From Streptomyces sp. AV19 (GTDB lineage: Bacteria; Actinomycetota; Actinomycetes; Streptomycetales; Streptomycetaceae), in the NCBI RefSeq assembly GCF_015999245.1, contig NZ_JAEAMR010000004.1, positions 337,330-371,244 of the forward strand: a stretch of DNA of 33,915 bases, in the 5' to 3' direction. The notes below the pieces were generated by a model. It made no database searches and was not told the origin of the DNA. It saw nothing but the letters and a program-made list of their open reading frames with translations. Every line of letters begins with the position of its first letter. The stretch's first letter is position 1. Position numbers and translations under genes: made by a program. This document shows positions 7,536 through 15,668 of this stretch, one piece after another.

Positions 7536-8756
7536 TCACCCCAGCCGGGACGCCTTGAGCGTCATGTGCAGCAGCAACCGGTCCTCGCCGTTGTCCAGGT
7601 CGAGCCCCGTCAACTGCTCCACCCGGGACAGCCGGTAGTAGAGGGTCTGCCGGTGGATGCCGAGGGCCGCGGCGGCGCGGCCGGCCTGGCCCGCGCAGTC
7701 CAGGTAGACCTCGGTGGTCCGGGCCAGTTCGGTGTGCGGACGGGCCAGCAGCGGCCGGACCGCGGGATCCGCCGCCCGCTCCTGCGGCAGCCCGGTCAGC
7801 ACCCGGTACGGACCGAGGCCGCCCCACTCCGCCAGCGGGCCCAGCCGGCGCTCGGCGGCCGCCGCCCGCGCCGACGACAGCGCCTCGGCCCAGGCGTCCG
7901 TCAGCTCCGCCAGCCCCCGCCGCGGCGTCCCCATCCCGGCCGCGGCGGAGCCGCCGGCCCGCGGCGAGTGCAGCAGCCGGTCCGCGGCGGCCCGCGCCGG
8001 GGCCGGCGCGGTCAGCGCCCGCAGCCGCACCAGCGCGGCCAGCGCCGCCGAACCGTCCGGCAGACAGCCGGGGACCGCGCACAGCGCGGCCACCCCCGAG
8101 AGCGCGGCGATCGCCGACCCCGGCGCGTCCGTACCGGGCTGCTCCCCGTCCCCGTCCCCGTCGTCCGTCCGCCAGGGCGCCACCGCCACCAGGGCCAGCG
8201 GCCCGTCCGCCGACTGGCCCAGGCCCTCGCGCAGGGCGGCCCGCGCCGCGTCCCGCCCTCCCGCCCGGGCGGTCAGCAGGTCCCGCAGCAGCTCGCCCAG
8301 TTCGGCGCCCGCGCGGGCCTCGGCGGCCAGCAGCGCGCCGATCCGGGCGGCCGTCTCCATGGCCTGCGCCACCCGGGGATCGGCCGCGGCCGGGCCCAGA
8401 TCCAGGCCCGCCAGCTGCTCGTCGTCCAGCAGCCAGACGTAGCCGTGCACCACGCCCCGGTGCCGCACCGGCAGACAGATACGGCCCTTGAAGACGCCCG
8501 CCGCCGGATCCGGCGGGATCCGCAGCGGCGCCACCGCCCGCGCGATCCCGAACGCCTCGAACCAGGCCCGCACGGCCGCCGTGGACCGCCGCTGCAGGAT
8601 CGACCGGGTCCGCACCGGGTCCATCGTCAGTTCCAGGTCGTCGTCGCCCCCGTGGGCCCCGAACGCGATCAGGCCGAAATCCCGGTCCTCCAGCGTCGCG
8701 GGCGCGCCGAAGACCGCCGAGATCTCGTCCACGAGCTGCTGATACTCGCCCCGCAT
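7536..8756 (-). CDS. PucR/CdaR-family transcriptional regulator, probably of proline catabolism
   Basis: A 406-residue regulator. The C-terminal HTH of the PucR/CdaR type is clear: [45 protein letters not shown]. The rest is a long sensory/GGDEF-related region rich in Ala and Gly. Start 8756 ([13 protein letters not shown]) has GGGGGA about five bases upstream; an extension to 8834 is possible but unsupported. It is divergently transcribed from proline dehydrogenase across 190 bases. In streptomycetes a regulator in this position (PutR in S. coelicolor) controls the put genes, so a proline-responsive activator role is likely by context. Confidence 0.88.
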   Translation of the reverse strand: MRGEYQQLVDEISAVFGAPATLEDRDFGLIAFGAHGGDDDLELTMDPVRTRSILQRRSTAAVRAWFEAFGIARAVAPLRIPPDPAAGVFKGRICLPVRHRGVVHGYVWLLDDEQLAGLDLGPAAADPRVAQAMETAARIGALLAAEARAGAELGELLRDLLTARAGGRDAARAALREGLGQSADGPLALVAVAPWRTDDGDGDGEQPGTDAPGSAIAALSGVAALCAVPGCLPDGSAALAALVRLRALTAPAPARAAADRLLHSPRAGGSAAAGMGTPRRGLAELTDAWAEALSSARAAAAERRLGPLAEWGGLGPYRVLTGLPQERAADPAVRPLLARPHTELARTTEVYLDCAGQAGRAAAALGIHRQTLYYRLSRVEQLTGLDLDNGEDRLLLHMTLKASRLG

Positions 8757-8842
8757 GGGCGTCCCCCGTTCACTTGCGTACGTCCCCGTCACCGTGGCCA
8801 CCATTGTCATACATCTGTCTGAGATCCCGGCCACGGATGCGT

Positions 8843-8852
8843 GACAGCTGTC
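8843..8852. promoter_or_regulatory. Palindrome in the pucR-put divergent region, candidate operator
   Basis: GACAGCTGTC is a perfect 10-bp palindrome midway between the divergent starts. It is roughly bracketed by GAGATC (8821) and GATCTC (8872). A regulator site is plausible but the motif is short. Confidence 0.3.
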
Positions 8853-8946
8853 GATGGCTGCACGCGGACGCGATCTCTAGGTTTCACGATGAGTTACGTA
8901 TGCCGTCTCCCGTCGTGGCGTCGGCCGTTCATCGTGGAGGTGCCCC

Positions 8947-9873
8947 GTGCTGGGTCCCGTGCTGCTCGCCGCGTCACGCAGCGACGCCATCCGCCGTATC
9001 GTGTCCGCCGCGCCGGTCACCCGTCCAGTGGTCGACCGCTTCATCGCCGGTGAGGTCCTGGACGAGTCCATGGCCGCGGTGCGGAACCTGAACATGCGCG
9101 GACTGGAGGTCACCCTCGACCACCTCGGCGAGGACATCACCGACCGCTCCGAGGCGCTGCGCACCCGCGACGCCTACCTGGCGCTGGCCAAGGCGCTCGG
9201 CACCGAGGGCCTCGGCGTGCGCGCCGAGATGTCCGTGAAGCTGTCCGCCTTCGGGCAGGCGCTGCCCGGCGGCCACGACATAGCCCTCGCCAACGTCACC
9301 CCGGTCGTCGAGGCCGCCGCCGAGGCCGGTACCACCGTGACGCTGGACATGGAGGACCACACCACGATCGACTCCACGCTCGCCATCCTCGCCGAGCTGC
9401 GCAGGCGCTTCCCGCAGACCGGTGCCGTGGTCCAGTCGTACCTGTTCCGCACCGAGGACGACTGCCGCGCGCTGGCCGGCGAGGGCTCCCGGGTCCGCCT
9501 GGTCAAGGGCGCCTACAAGGAGCCCGCCTCCGTCGCCTACCAGGACAAGCGCGAGGTGGACCTGGCGTACGTGCGCTGCCTGAAGATCCTCATGGCGGGC
9601 AAGGGCTACCCCATGATCGGGTCGCACGACCCGCGCATGGTCGCCATCGCCCAGGAACTCGGCCGCCGCAACGGGCGCACACTGGACGAGTACGAGTTCC
9701 AGATGCTGTACGGCATCCGTGAGGCCGAGCAGCAGCGGCTCGTCGCCGAGGGTCACCGCATGCGGGTGTACATCCCGTACGGCACCGACTGGTACGGATA
9801 CTTCATGCGGCGGCTCGCGGAGCGCCCGGCGAACCTGACCTTCTTCCTGCGCTCGCTCGCGACGCGCGGGTAG
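8947..9873 (+). CDS. Proline dehydrogenase (FAD-dependent)
   Basis: A 308-residue monofunctional proline dehydrogenase that oxidises L-proline to 1-pyrroline-5-carboxylate and passes electrons to the quinone pool through FAD. Family signatures seen are the strand motifs VRAEMSVKLSAFG, VTLDMEDHTTID, VRLVKGAYKEP, YPMIGSHDPRM, YEFQMLYGIREAEQ and the C-terminal RVYIPYGTDWYGYFMRRLAERPAN, which carries the Arg pair that binds the proline carboxylate. The GTG start at 8947 has GGAGG six bases upstream. It is first in a probable operon with P5C dehydrogenase 125 bases downstream. Confidence 0.95.
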   Translation: MLGPVLLAASRSDAIRRIVSAAPVTRPVVDRFIAGEVLDESMAAVRNLNMRGLEVTLDHLGEDITDRSEALRTRDAYLALAKALGTEGLGVRAEMSVKLSAFGQALPGGHDIALANVTPVVEAAAEAGTTVTLDMEDHTTIDSTLAILAELRRRFPQTGAVVQSYLFRTEDDCRALAGEGSRVRLVKGAYKEPASVAYQDKREVDLAYVRCLKILMAGKGYPMIGSHDPRMVAIAQELGRRNGRTLDEYEFQMLYGIREAEQQRLVAEGHRMRVYIPYGTDWYGYFMRRLAERPANLTFFLRSLATRG

Positions 9874-9961
9874 CCGTGATCGCGAGTGGCACGCGGGCTG
9901 GGGGTCCGGGGGTCATCCCCCGGGAAGACACAGCCTGCGCTCCCTCGCGACGCGCGGCTGA
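9846..9961 (+). repeat. Short direct duplication of the proline dehydrogenase 3' end, with an intervening hairpin
   Basis: The last 28 bases of the gene (9846-9873) recur at 9934-9961 with about four mismatches; both copies end in a stop-like trinucleotide (TAG, TGA). Between them is a perfect 7-bp hairpin ccggggg-TCAT-cccccgg (9906-9923). The role is unknown; it lies inside the put operon. Confidence 0.6.
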
Positions 9962-9998
9962 ACCCCCGACCCCCACACCCGACTAAGGAGACATGGCC

Positions 9999-11630
9999 AT
10001 GGACGCCGTCACCCAGGTCCCCGCGCCGGTCAACGAGCCGGTCCACAGCTACGCCCCCGGTTCGCCGGAGCGCGCCCGCCTCGAGGCCAAGCTCAAGGAG
10101 CTCGCGGGCAACCCGATCGACCTGCCGATGACCATCAACGGCGAGCGGCGGATGGGCGGCGGCGAGCCGTTCACCGTCGTGCAGCCGCACAACCACGCCG
10201 CGGTCCTCGGCACCTTCAACAACGCCACCCACAAGGACGCCCAGGACGCGATCGACGCCGCCCTGGCCGCCGCCCCGGCCTGGCGCGCGATGTCCTTCGA
10301 CGACCGCGCCGCGATCATCCTGCGCGCCGCCGAGCTGCTGGCCGGCCCCTGGCGCGAGACGCTGGCCGCCTCCACCATGCTCGGCCAGTCGAAGACCGCC
10401 CAGCAGGCGGAGATCGACACCCCCTGCGAGCTCGTCGACTTCTGGCGCTTCAACGTGCACTTCGCGCGCCAGATCCTCGCCGAGCAGCCGGTCGCCAACT
10501 CCGCCGGCGTGTGGAACCGCAGCGACCACCGCCCGCTGGAGGGCTTCGTCTACGCGATCACGCCGTTCAACTTCACCGCGATCGCCGGCAACCTGCCGAC
10601 CGCGCCCGCGCTGATGGGCAACGTCGTGGTCTGGAAGCCGTCCCCGACGCAGACCCACTCCGCCGTGCTGCTGATGCGCCTGCTGGAGGAGGCCGGCCTG
10701 CCCAAGGGCGTCATCAACCTGGTGACCGGCGACGGCATCGCCGTCTCCGACGTGGCCCTGGCCCACCCCGAGCTGGCCGGCATCCACTTCACCGGCTCGA
10801 CCAAGACCTTCCAGTACCTGTGGAGGACGGTCGGCGAGAACATCGAGAAGTACAAGTCCTACCCGCGCCTGGTCGGCGAGACCGGCGGCAAGGACTTCGT
10901 CGTCGCCCACCCGAGCGCCGACCGCGCCATCCTGAAGACCGCCCTGACCCGCGGCTCCTTCGAGTTCCAGGGCCAGAAGTGCTCGGCCTCCTCCCGCGCC
11001 TACGTCCCGCGCTCCATCTGGGAGAACGGCTTCAAGGAGGAGTTCGCGGCCGAGGTCGACGGCATCACCATGGGTGACGTCACCGACCTGTCGAACTTCA
11101 TCGGCGCCGTCATCGACGAGCGCGCCTTCGCCAAGAACAAGGCCGCCATCGACCGGGCCGCGGCCGACCCGTCCTGCACGATCGTCGCGGGCGGCACCTA
11201 CGACGACTCGGTGGGCTACTTCGTCCGCCCGACCGTCATCGAGTGCACCGACCCGGCCAACGAGGTCTTCACGACCGAGTACTTCGGCCCGGTCCTCGCC
11301 GTCCACGTCTACGAGGACGAGGACTTCGACGCGATGCTGGCCCAGATGGAGTCCGTCTCGGCGTACGCCCTGACCGGCTCGGTCATCGGCCAGGACCGCG
11401 CCGCGGTGGCCGACGCGATGGAGAAGCTCCGCTTCGCCGCGGGCAACTTCTACATCAACGACAAGTCGACCGGCGCCGTCGTCGGCCAGCAGCCGTTCGG
11501 CGGCGGCCGCGCCTCCGGTACGAACGACAAGGCCGGCGCCGCGTCCAACCTGATGCGGTGGACGTCCACCCGCTCCATCAAGGAGACGCTGGTTCCGCCG
11601 ACCGACTACCGCTACCCGCACATGGGCTGA
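9999..11630 (+). CDS. pruA: L-glutamate gamma-semialdehyde (1-pyrroline-5-carboxylate) dehydrogenase
   Basis: A 543-residue NAD-dependent aldehyde dehydrogenase completing proline conversion to glutamate. The catalytic Cys328 is in FEFQGQKCSASSRAY and the general-base Glu294 in LVGETGGKDF. The NAD-site strands ITPFNFTAIAGNLP and VVWKPSPTQ, and the C-terminal QQPFGGGRASGTNDKAG, are typical of P5C dehydrogenases. AAGGAG is 8 bases before the ATG at 9999 but only 2 before the ATG at 9993, so 9999 is chosen. It is co-transcribed with proline dehydrogenase, though a separate 5' signal cannot be excluded. Confidence 0.95.
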   Translation: MDAVTQVPAPVNEPVHSYAPGSPERARLEAKLKELAGNPIDLPMTINGERRMGGGEPFTVVQPHNHAAVLGTFNNATHKDAQDAIDAALAAAPAWRAMSFDDRAAIILRAAELLAGPWRETLAASTMLGQSKTAQQAEIDTPCELVDFWRFNVHFARQILAEQPVANSAGVWNRSDHRPLEGFVYAITPFNFTAIAGNLPTAPALMGNVVVWKPSPTQTHSAVLLMRLLEEAGLPKGVINLVTGDGIAVSDVALAHPELAGIHFTGSTKTFQYLWRTVGENIEKYKSYPRLVGETGGKDFVVAHPSADRAILKTALTRGSFEFQGQKCSASSRAYVPRSIWENGFKEEFAAEVDGITMGDVTDLSNFIGAVIDERAFAKNKAAIDRAAADPSCTIVAGGTYDDSVGYFVRPTVIECTDPANEVFTTEYFGPVLAVHVYEDEDFDAMLAQMESVSAYALTGSVIGQDRAAVADAMEKLRFAAGNFYINDKSTGAVVGQQPFGGGRASGTNDKAGAASNLMRWTSTRSIKETLVPPTDYRYPHMG

Positions 11631-11646
11631 CCTGCCCGGCCGCTGT

Positions 11647-11682
11647 CCGCCCCCGTTCCGGCTCCGCGCCGGGCGGGGGCGG
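11647..11682. terminator. GC hairpin between pruA and the convergent Nudix gene
   Basis: An 8-bp stem ccgccccc/gggggcgg (11647-11654, 11675-11682) encloses a second small stem, ccgg...ccgg. It lies between two convergent stops. There is no T run. Confidence 0.45.
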
Positions 11683-11694
11683 CCGCGTTCTCCG

Positions 11695-12579
11695 CTACGC
11701 GGCGACGGCGTAGGCGGGCTCGCCGCGTCGCAGCTCGGCCAGCGTCCCGCTGTGGGCCGCGTCCAGGGCGGCCCTGACGCGGAGCGCCTGCGGCGGGGCG
11801 CAGCGCTCGCCGAGTTCCCCGACGGGAACCCAGGTGAAGCCGGCCAGTTCCGGACACCCGGGCAGCGTCACGGTCATGTCGTCGCCGCAGGGGGCCACGG
11901 CGTACACGAACGTGATGCCGCCCCCGTTCCCGTCCCCCTGCGCCCAGTCCGTCACGAGCAGCCGCGCGGGCCGGACGGCCAGGCCGGTCTCCTCCAGGAC
12001 GGTTCTGGTCATGGCCTCCCAGGCCGGTTCGTCCGCCGTCGCCGGTCCGCCCGGCAGCCGGAAGTTGGTGCCGGGCATGCCCGGGTACGAGGGCGACACC
12101 ATGAGCACCTCCGGTGCGGCATCGGTAGGGGAGGGCCGTTGGATCAGGGCCCGCCCGGACACGCGCAGACGCGCCGCGGGCGGCTCTGTGGGCCGCGCGA
12201 ACCCCCGCCGGTGGCCCATGAGTTCGCGGACGATCAGGGCCAGGCTCCGGCAGTATGTGAACGCCGACTCCAGCCCGTCCCCGGGGTCCGCGCACCTGGC
12301 CCGGTACGTCGCCTCGTCGGCGGCGCGCTCGGCGGCGACCCGGCGGGGGTCGTCCACCGGCAGCGACTGCCGTGCGGTGACCTTGACCCAGGAGGCCCAG
12401 TCGCCGATGAAGCGGCGGAGTTTCGCGGTCGCCGACTCCAGGGTCTCGGCAGGGGGCGGCGCCGTGGCGGCGAGGACCAGGCCGATGACCCTCTCGATCT
12501 CCGCCTCGGCTTCGGGGTCGAGGGCCGGGGCGGCGCGGCCCCCTCCGTTGGACATGGCGGTACCGGGCCAGACGGGCAT
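11695..12579 (-). CDS. Nudix hydrolase with an N-terminal extension
   Basis: A 294-residue protein. The first ~140 residues are a helical region without a recognised domain (ERVIGLVLAATAPPP..., LRRFIGDWASWVKVTARQ). The C-terminal half is a Nudix domain. The Nudix box can be aligned around residues 183-205 as GPATADE, seven residues, then RTVLEETGL. It fits GX5EX7REUXEEXGU except that the first Glu after Arg is Thr. Start 12579 has AGGAG ten bases upstream; a second Met at 12555 lacks a ribosome site. Nudix proteins cleave nucleoside diphosphates linked to another group; the substrate here is unknown. It is divergent from the DUF5753 regulator. Confidence 0.82.
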   Translation of the reverse strand: MPVWPGTAMSNGGGRAAPALDPEAEAEIERVIGLVLAATAPPPAETLESATAKLRRFIGDWASWVKVTARQSLPVDDPRRVAAERAADEATYRARCADPGDGLESAFTYCRSLALIVRELMGHRRGFARPTEPPAARLRVSGRALIQRPSPTDAAPEVLMVSPSYPGMPGTNFRLPGGPATADEPAWEAMTRTVLEETGLAVRPARLLVTDWAQGDGNGGGITFVYAVAPCGDDMTVTLPGCPELAGFTWVPVGELGERCAPPQALRVRAALDAAHSGTLAELRRGEPAYAVAA

Positions 12580-12789
12580 GGGGTCGGTTCTCCTCGGAGC
12601 GGGGGCGGGTGGATCTGGCGGAACCGCTGGGAAGTTGGCGCGAACCCTTCCGCGTGCGCACGTGTGCGATGCCGTACGGCGGGCATCACGACAGGGGATT
12701 CGAACGCAGCGTCGGATGGCCGGAGTTACGCGCCCCGGTTCCGGTCTCCAGTATCGGCCCGCACCCCTATGCTCGACCCCATCACGGAC

Positions 12790-12810
12790 TTGAGTGATCC
12801 GCTGAGTCAA
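12790..12810. promoter_or_regulatory. Candidate operator upstream of the DUF5753 regulator
   Basis: TTGAGTGA and TGAGTCAA face each other around CCGC. The dyad has two mismatches and lies 16 bases before the ATG at 12826. The rest of the 246-bp divergent region shows a CGCAC-GT-GTGCG dyad at 12655-12666 and no clear promoter. Confidence 0.3.
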
Positions 12811-12825
12811 CTGGGGGATACAACT

Positions 12826-13665
12826 ATGGCTGGGCCCCGGCCACTTGATCCGTACCAGCTGCGCGTGGCCGAGCTGGGGGAAGCGATCCGCGCCCACCGG
12901 CGCGCGAAGGGATGGACCCAGGCGGAGCTGGGTGAGGCGGTCGCCCTGTCGAACACGGCGATCGCCCACTTCGAGTCGGGTGCGCACGTGCCCCGGCGTG
13001 ACGTCGCCCGTCGCATCGACGATGCGCTGGGGGCGGGTGGGCGCATCGCGGCGATGCGTGACAAGGCTGACGACAACCCCGATGTGAAGTGGGTTCAGAA
13101 GATCTTCAAGGCTGAGCAGCGGGCGCTGCGCATTCGCCATGCGACGAGCCTCATTCCGGCTCTGTTGCAGAATGACGCGTACACGAGGGAAATCCTCGCG
13201 ATGTCCCTTCCGGATCGCGGCGGAGTGCTTGAGGAGAAGATCCGTCACCGCGACCGCAGGCGCGCGATCATGCGGAGGCCGAATCCGCCCAGGTTCGGAG
13301 CGGTCCTGACGGAAGCCGCTCTGCACACGGTCGTCGGCGGCGCCGAAATCATGCGGCGGCAGTTGCTCGACCTGATCGAGGCCTCACGGCTCCCGAACGT
13401 CGAGGTAAGGGTCTGGCCGTTCGACAGCGCCAGGGCCTGGGCGGACGTCGGAGAGATGACCATCATGGATCTCCCGAATGGCCGGACCGTGATCCACCGG
13501 GTCCCGGACCTCTGCTTGACCAGGGGGCCAAGCGTGGCCACACACATCACCCTCTATGGTCACCTGTGCGCCGCCGCCTTGGATGCCGAGGCGTCAAGGG
13601 TGTTTATTCACAAGCTAATTGAGGAGAAATACCCGTGCGCACCGTCTGCCTTGACCTGTCCGTAG
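12826..13665 (+). CDS. XRE-family regulator with DUF5753 (Scr1/WhiJ-like)
   Basis: A 279-residue DNA-binding protein. An N-terminal HTH_XRE domain (LGEAIRAHRRAKGWTQAELGEAVALSNTAIAHFESG) is followed by a DUF5753 ligand/partner domain (EQRALRIRHATSLIPALLQNDAYTREIL ... VRVWPFDSARAW ... ITLYGHLCAAALDAEASRVFIHKLIEE). The ATG at 12826 has GGGGGA seven bases upstream. Its 3' end overlaps the next DUF397 gene by 31 bases. In streptomycetes such pairs (Scr1/Scr2, WhiJ-like loci) affect antibiotic production and development. GC and codon use look somewhat lower than the flanking core genes. The target genes are unknown. Confidence 0.9.
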   Translation: MAGPRPLDPYQLRVAELGEAIRAHRRAKGWTQAELGEAVALSNTAIAHFESGAHVPRRDVARRIDDALGAGGRIAAMRDKADDNPDVKWVQKIFKAEQRALRIRHATSLIPALLQNDAYTREILAMSLPDRGGVLEEKIRHRDRRRAIMRRPNPPRFGAVLTEAALHTVVGGAEIMRRQLLDLIEASRLPNVEVRVWPFDSARAWADVGEMTIMDLPNGRTVIHRVPDLCLTRGPSVATHITLYGHLCAAALDAEASRVFIHKLIEEKYPCAPSALTCP

Positions 13666-13853
13666 CCGTTTGGCGCAAGAGCAGCCGCAGTCAAGACAAC
13701 GCCAGTTGCGTCGAAATCGCCGAGCAGTACCCCGGCGTCGTACCCATACGCGACTCCAAGGCCCCCGCCCGCAACCTGATCGTCGTCCGGCGCGCCGCTT
13801 GGGCCATGTTCGTGGCTACGGTGTCCGCCACGAAGGGCGACCTGTCGGCTTGA
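13635..13853 (+). CDS. DUF397 protein (Scr2-like), first copy
   Basis: A 72-residue DUF397 protein. Diagnostic features are the AVWRKSSRSQ start of the domain, the Cys in NASCVEIAE, VPIRDSKAP, and the ending RAAWAMFVATVSATKGD. The GTG at 13635 lies inside the end of the upstream regulator gene and has GAGGAG eight bases before it, so the two are translationally coupled. DUF397 proteins usually pair with a DUF5753 regulator and are thought to bind and modulate it. Confidence 0.9.
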   Translation: MRTVCLDLSVAVWRKSSRSQDNASCVEIAEQYPGVVPIRDSKAPARNLIVVRRAAWAMFVATVSATKGDLSA

Positions 13854-13883
13854 GCTCGACAAGGCAGTTGAGGAGCTTTACTC

Positions 13884-14091
13884 GTGCCCGTCGCCCGCCC
13901 CGATCTGTCTACAGCCACTTGGCGCAAGAGCACCCATAGCGAGAACGACGGCGGTTGCGTCGAGATCGCCGAGCAGTACCCCGACGTACTGCCCATACGC
14001 GACTCCAAGGCCCCCGGTCGTACCCCGATCGTGGTCCGGCGCGCCGTCTGGCACGTTCGTGGCCGCAGTGGCCGCCGCGAAAGGCGACTGA
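13884..14091 (+). pseudogene. DUF397 protein, second tandem copy with a 2-base deletion
   Basis: A tandem duplicate of the gene before it, with the same leader layout (GAGGAG, eight bases, GTG). It encodes DLSTATWRKSTHSEND, CVEIAEQYPDVLPIRDSKAP and VVRRAVW, then loses frame. Comparison with the first copy (TGG-GCCATG-TTCGTG against TGG-CACG-TTCGTG, near 14050) shows two bases missing. In the shifted frame the normal ending FVAAVAAAKGD and a stop at 14091 are intact, giving 69 residues if repaired. Unrepaired, translation runs on to 14444 through the inverted repeat. It is either a recent pseudogene or a sequencing error. Confidence 0.75.
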
Positions 14092-14108
14092 CCGCCCCCG
14101 GGGCGCAG

Positions 14109-14514
14109 ACCCGTGGGGCGGCATGGTGCTTCCTCGGCCATCCCTCTCGTCTCGGGCCCTTCGGGCCCAAAGAAGCGGGCTACGGCGAGGGAGGGGGCCG
14201 GGCCGGTGTCCGTTGCCGGGTGCGGGCGGGGGGCGCTCACGCATTAGCGGGCACTTTGGGTGTGCGGGCAGGCCGTCTACGGGGCACGACCACACCCAAA
14301 CTGCCCGCAATTCAACCGTCAACGACCACAGGGGCACCGCGTGCCACCGCTGCCCCGGCCGATTCGCGCCTCGCCCCGCCGCTCCCCGCCGCCCGCCGCC
14401 GCACCCGGCGACGGGGACCGGCCCCGCCCCCTCCTCGTCCGTAGCCAGCCTCTTTGGGCCCGGAGGGCCCGAGACGAAACGCTCAGCCGGCGAAGCACCA
14501 TGCCGCCCCACGGG
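14109..14514. repeat. Long imperfect inverted repeat with arms of about 130-140 bp
   Basis: The left arm (about 14109-14240) and right arm (about 14378-14514, reverse complement) match over most of their length. A perfect 23-bp outer match at 14110-14132 and 14492-14514 is followed by cgtctcgggccct-cgggcccaaaga, ggctacgg and a G-rich stretch ending gccgggtgcgg. Each arm holds its own gggccc...gggccc hairpin. The loop of ~140 bases contains a second stem, 14247-14264 with 14291-14308 (17 of 18 bp, gcgggca-tttgggtgtg). No gene is evident inside. Confidence 0.75.
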
Positions 14515-14609
14515 CCCGGCCCCACCCGCCCCCGACGTCTCGGATAGTGCGCTGCCGTGAGCGCAGGTCACCCCTGCCGCGCCCGGGCCCCGCCCCTTCA
14601 CCAACTGCC

Positions 14610-14720
14610 CGCAGGACCCGCCGTACCGCCCGTACCGCCCGTACCGCCGAGCGCGACGCCGAGTGGGCGCAGGCCGCCGCCGTCCTCCAGCGCACGCTGG
14701 ACCGCAGGGGCAACGGCGGC
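14610..14720 (+). pseudogene. Broken copy of the 44-codon gene found at 17244
   Basis: In one frame this encodes RRTRRTAR, two extra TAR units, then TAERDAEWAQAAAVLQRTLDRRGNGG, close to the small protein at 17244-17378. There is no start codon or ribosome site. The sequence before it (14557-14602) matches 17143-17190, which lies 5' of the intact gene. Relative to the intact locus, about 65 bases are missing, exactly the segment between two copies of gctgtccg at 17191 and 17256. The tar-coding codon pairs are also expanded (cgtaccgcc repeated). It is non-coding or decayed. Confidence 0.7.
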
Positions 14721-14914
14721 TCCATCCGTGCGCAACAACGGCTCGCGAGCCGGGGCCGGGCCGCCGCGCCGCACGGCCCTGAGTGGCACACCCATTACCC
14801 CGGCGTCAGCATGGTGCGGAGGAGGAGCCCACCTCCGGCGCACCCCGGGGCGGCGGCGCGGCGTACCGTCGCCCCGAGGGTCGCCGCGAACCCCAGCGGA
14901 CGGAGGAATCCGGC
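14721..14914 (+). other. Non-coding stretch before the SDR gene
   Basis: No gene is seen between the broken small-gene copy and the SDR start. The open frame running through it has no start or family match. It must hold any promoter for the SDR-amidohydrolase pair; I see no convincing -35/-10 boxes. Confidence 0.5.
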
Positions 14915-15642
14915 ATGGGCCCACTCGCGGAGAAGGTCGCGCTGGTCACCGGGGGCAGCCGGGGGATCGGGGCGGCGATCGCCACCCGGCTGGCGCAGGA
15001 CGGCGCGGACGTCGCCCTCACGTACGCCGGCAGCCGCGACCGGGCCGGACAGGTCGCGGAAGGGATCGAGGCCCTGGGCCGCAGGGCACTCGCGCTGCGG
15101 GCGGACAGCGCGGACCCGGCGCCCTCGTCGCCGCGATCGACCGCACCGCCGCGACGCTCGGCGGACTGGACGTGCTGGTGAACAACGCCGGCATCTACGC
15201 GACCGGGACGGTCGACGAACTCACCGTGGAGGAGATCGACAGGGCCTTCGCCATCCACGTGCGGGCCGTGTTCGTCGCCGTACGCGCCGCCGTGCGGTAC
15301 ATGCCACGAGGCGGCCGGGTCATCACCATCGGCAGCATCTCCGCCGAGCGCGCCCCGTGGCCGGGAACGAGCCTCTACTCGGCGACCAAGTCCGCACTCG
15401 TCGGCCTGACGAAGGGGATCGCCCGTGACCTCGGGCCGCGCGGCATCACCGCCGTACTCGTCCAACCGGGCCCCGTGGCGACGGAGATGAACCCGGAGAC
15501 CGACGCGGTCCGCGACATGACCGCGCTCGGCACGTACATCCCGCCCGAGCACATCGCCGCGCTGGCCGCCCATCTGGCCGGTGACGGCGGGAGTTACATC
15601 ACCGGATCCGCTGTCACGATCGACGCCGGCGCCACCGCCTGA
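14915..15642 (+). pseudogene. SDR-family oxidoreductase, frameshifted by one missing base
   Basis: The ATG at 14915 has GGAGG eight bases upstream. The first part encodes the NAD(P) motif TGGSRGIG and ends LALRADSADP. The rest, in the next frame, begins GALVAAIDRT and holds NNAG, the catalytic Ser in ITIGSIS, YSATK (Tyr and Lys), and the C-terminal GSAVTIDAG. The frames join at 15116-15121, where CCGGC would need to be CCGGGC. Repaired, the protein is 242 residues, the usual length for a classical SDR of the 3-oxoacyl-ACP reductase or glucose dehydrogenase type. As read, it is inactive. It lies 26 bases before the amidohydrolase gene. Confidence 0.85.
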
Positions 15643-15668
15643 CCACAGGAGCAGAGGGGAAACCGTTG

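Noticed and set aside
5949..8822. A 957-codon open frame on the plus strand
   Set aside because: It runs opposite the serine hydrolase and PucR genes, has no family match and a low-complexity Arg/Pro composition typical of antisense frames in high-GC DNA.
9993..9998. ATG at 9993 as the pruA start
   Set aside because: AAGGAG is only two bases away, whereas it is eight bases from the ATG at 9999.
14092..14914. An insertion sequence or transposon in the gene-poor region
   Set aside because: No transposase frame and no short terminal repeats with target duplications were seen. The long inverted repeat is described as such instead.
14454..15428. A 324-codon open frame through the SDR and small-gene regions
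   Set aside because: Its interpretable parts are the decayed 44-codon copy. The rest is out of frame with the SDR motifs.
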